Below are positions 62,495 through 64,000 of a stretch of DNA of 64,000 nucleotides, piece after piece; within the stretch, counting starts at the first letter, position 1, and each line of letters begins with the position of its first letter. The notes beneath the pieces are model-generated. The model was not told the origin of the DNA. It did not search any database and saw nothing but the letters and a program-made list of their open reading frames with translations. The position numbers and the translations under genes are program-made. The stretch is from Chryseobacterium endalhagicum (GTDB lineage Bacteria > Bacteroidota > Bacteroidia > Flavobacteriales > Weeksellaceae), in assembly GCF_016745235.1 (NCBI RefSeq), contig NZ_JAELVM010000002.1, forward strand, positions 310,001-374,000, written 5' to 3'.

Positions 62495-63999
62495 TATTTT
62501 AAAATCTGATAAGCTATCAACGACACAAAATATGCCAAACCGGTCATCATCGCTACCTGAAAGCCGGTCCATTTCCAGCTTTTGGTTTCTCTGTAGACTA
62601 CTGCAAGTGTGGAGACACACTGCATTGCAAATGCATAGAATAAAAGTACGGAAATCCCGGTTGCAAAGCTGAACACTTTGTCACCATTAGGCTTTACGTC
62701 TCTTCTCATTTTATCAATTACTTTCACTTCCGGAGCATCATCTTCCAGGCTGTACAGGGTAGACATGGTTCCTACGAAAACTTCTCTCGCTACAAAGCTG
62801 GTAAGGATTCCCACCCCCATTTTCCAATCGTAACCCAAAGGTTCAATAAGCGGTTCGATTCCTTTCCCCATTTTAGCAAGATAAGAGTGATCCAGCTCCA
62901 CATCGGCTGCCACAAACTGATCCGGCTTCTGTTTAGGCCCAAAATAGCTTAAAAACCAGATGATGATACTTACCACAAAAATGATTTTTCCTGCTCCTGT
63001 AACGAAATCCCATACTTTACCCAAAACCATTTTCAGATCATACCCGAAAAGAGGTTTTTTATAGGTCGGAAGGTCCATTACCAGATAGGTTTTACCTTCA
63101 TTTTTGATAAATCTTTTAAGGATTGCTGCTGAAAATAATGCTACAAGGAACCCGAGAAGGTACATTCCCATCAGCACGAGTGCTTTATATTTAATTCCAA
63201 GGAAGGTTCCTTCTGAAATAATAAGTCCTATAATAATACTATAAACCGGAAGCCTTGCTGAACAGGTCATAAAAGGCGTTACCAAAATGGTTAAAAACCT
63301 TTCTCTTACATTCTCAATATTTCTCGTGGAGATCACAGCCGGAATAGCACACGCTGTTCCTGAAACCAGCGGCACAATACTTTTCCCGTTGAGCCCGAAC
63401 GGACGGAGAAGTCTGTCCATCAGGAAAACCACTCTTGCCATATAGCCTGAGTCTTCCAGTAAATAAAGGAAGTACAGTAAAATCCCAATTTGCGGGGCAA
63501 AAACTACAATCCCGCCAATTCCGGGAACAATCCCATTAGAAATCAAGGAGTTGACAGGTCCTTCCGGCAGATGTTCAGCGGTAAAAGCTGTTAGCCATGA
63601 GAAGAAATCATCGATCCAGTTCATCGGATATTCGGCCAGAAAGAATACGCTCTGGAAAATAATCAGCAGGATCATCAGGAAAACCACGTAGCCCCAGAAT
63701 TTATGAACGAGTATTTTATCTAATTTTTCGGTCAGAAGTTCTTTGAACTGCGGTTTTTTAGAGATAACATCGGCTAATATTTTATCTACGTTCTGATATC
63801 TTCTTACGGTTTCCTGAACCTGAAGTCTTTTGGGAACCAGGCTTTTGGAATCCGGTCCGTTCAATTTGTCGTGTATGGATTCTATTCTTCCCAGATCTGA
63901 TCCTAAAGAAAGGCTCATCCAGGCTTTATATTCGTTATCAATGCCTTTGTGGGCAGCAATTTTCTGAATAAAATCTTTGTGTTCGTTCGGGGTTTCAAA
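62494..63999 (-). CDS. feoB: ferrous iron transporter FeoB, 3' part
   Basis: About 501 C-terminal residues of FeoB; the frame stays open to the window edge, so the N-terminal GTPase domain lies outside. Seen are the two gate regions: LVSGTACAIPAVISTRNIEN with PFMTCSARLPVY, and GILTSFVAREVFVGTM, among eight or so membrane segments. FeoB imports Fe(II) across the inner membrane. The small Cys-rich partner follows with a one-base overlap. A feoA gene, if linked, would be beyond the edge. Confidence 0.95.
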   Translation of the reverse strand, partial: FETPNEHKDFIQKIAAHKGIDNEYKAWMSLSLGSDLGRIESIHDKLNGPDSKSLVPKRLQVQETVRRYQNVDKILADVISKKPQFKELLTEKLDKILVHKFWGYVVFLMILLIIFQSVFFLAEYPMNWIDDFFSWLTAFTAEHLPEGPVNSLISNGIVPGIGGIVVFAPQIGILLYFLYLLEDSGYMARVVFLMDRLLRPFGLNGKSIVPLVSGTACAIPAVISTRNIENVRERFLTILVTPFMTCSARLPVYSIIIGLIISEGTFLGIKYKALVLMGMYLLGFLVALFSAAILKRFIKNEGKTYLVMDLPTYKKPLFGYDLKMVLGKVWDFVTGAGKIIFVVSIIIWFLSYFGPKQKPDQFVAADVELDHSYLAKMGKGIEPLIEPLGYDWKMGVGILTSFVAREVFVGTMSTLYSLEDDAPEVKVIDKMRRDVKPNGDKVFSFATGISVLLFYAFAMQCVSTLAVVYRETKSWKWTGFQVAMMTGLAYFVSLIAYQILK

Positions 64000-64000
64000 A

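Overview
The window looks like a chromosomal segment of a Chryseobacterium-like member of the Bacteroidota (Flavobacteriia, Weeksellaceae). Supporting signs are the flavobacterial division cluster, TAnnTTTG -7 promoter boxes with TTTG about 18-20 bases upstream, a type IX secretion (T9SS) C-terminal domain, a TonB receptor with a carboxypeptidase-regulatory-like N-domain, low GC content and spacers packed with palindromic repeats. The species assignment is inference; no rRNA gene is present.

Left part (1-12.9 kb): a division and cell wall operon on the + strand, murE (partial)-mraY-murD-ftsW-murG-murC-ftsQ-ftsA-ftsZ, followed by a yqeY-type gene. It builds lipid II and assembles the Z ring. 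A broken four-helix-bundle gene sits between murE and mraY, and nearly every spacer carries a repeat (TACATTGTAC-type, GTCCC/GGGAC-type or GATAATTGAT-type). Next come a bacilliredoxin-type gene and a GH3-family gene. From 15.6 to 25.6 kb the - strand carries two lipoproteins, two tandem endonuclease/exonuclease/phosphatase (EEP) proteins, a rhomboid protease, mutL, a YoaK-type membrane protein, an unknown gene and a two-component system.

Middle (25.8-35.1 kb): an XRE-cupin regulator, then a tight run of TonB receptor, DUF5690 transporter, FAD oxidoreductase and PhnX-like HAD hydrolase, then a secreted phosphatase/phosphodiesterase-type protein with a LamG-like region and a T9SS tail. I read this as a candidate module for scavenging an organophosphonate. 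Its substrate is unknown.

35-54 kb is accessory. It has a GNAT gene, a MocR-type regulator with a small partner gene between direct repeats, two TPR-membrane-HTH proteins (one frameshifted), and two very large repetitive surface proteins of 1583 and 1092 aa. Small HTH genes, a paralogous ~72-aa unknown family and a repeated hairpin element accompany the surface genes.

54-64 kb: four tRNA genes (Leu-UAG, Leu-UAA, Gly-GCC, Leu-UAG), an SSB-tailed DUF3127 protein, aat, an EamA transporter, a GNAT protein, a TPR protein, glmM, a DUF4421 protein, a FeoB-associated Cys-rich small protein and feoB (partial). Two MITE-like families with terminal inverted repeats are scattered through the spacers from 21 to 61 kb. 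Family names are from memory of motifs; no database search was possible.
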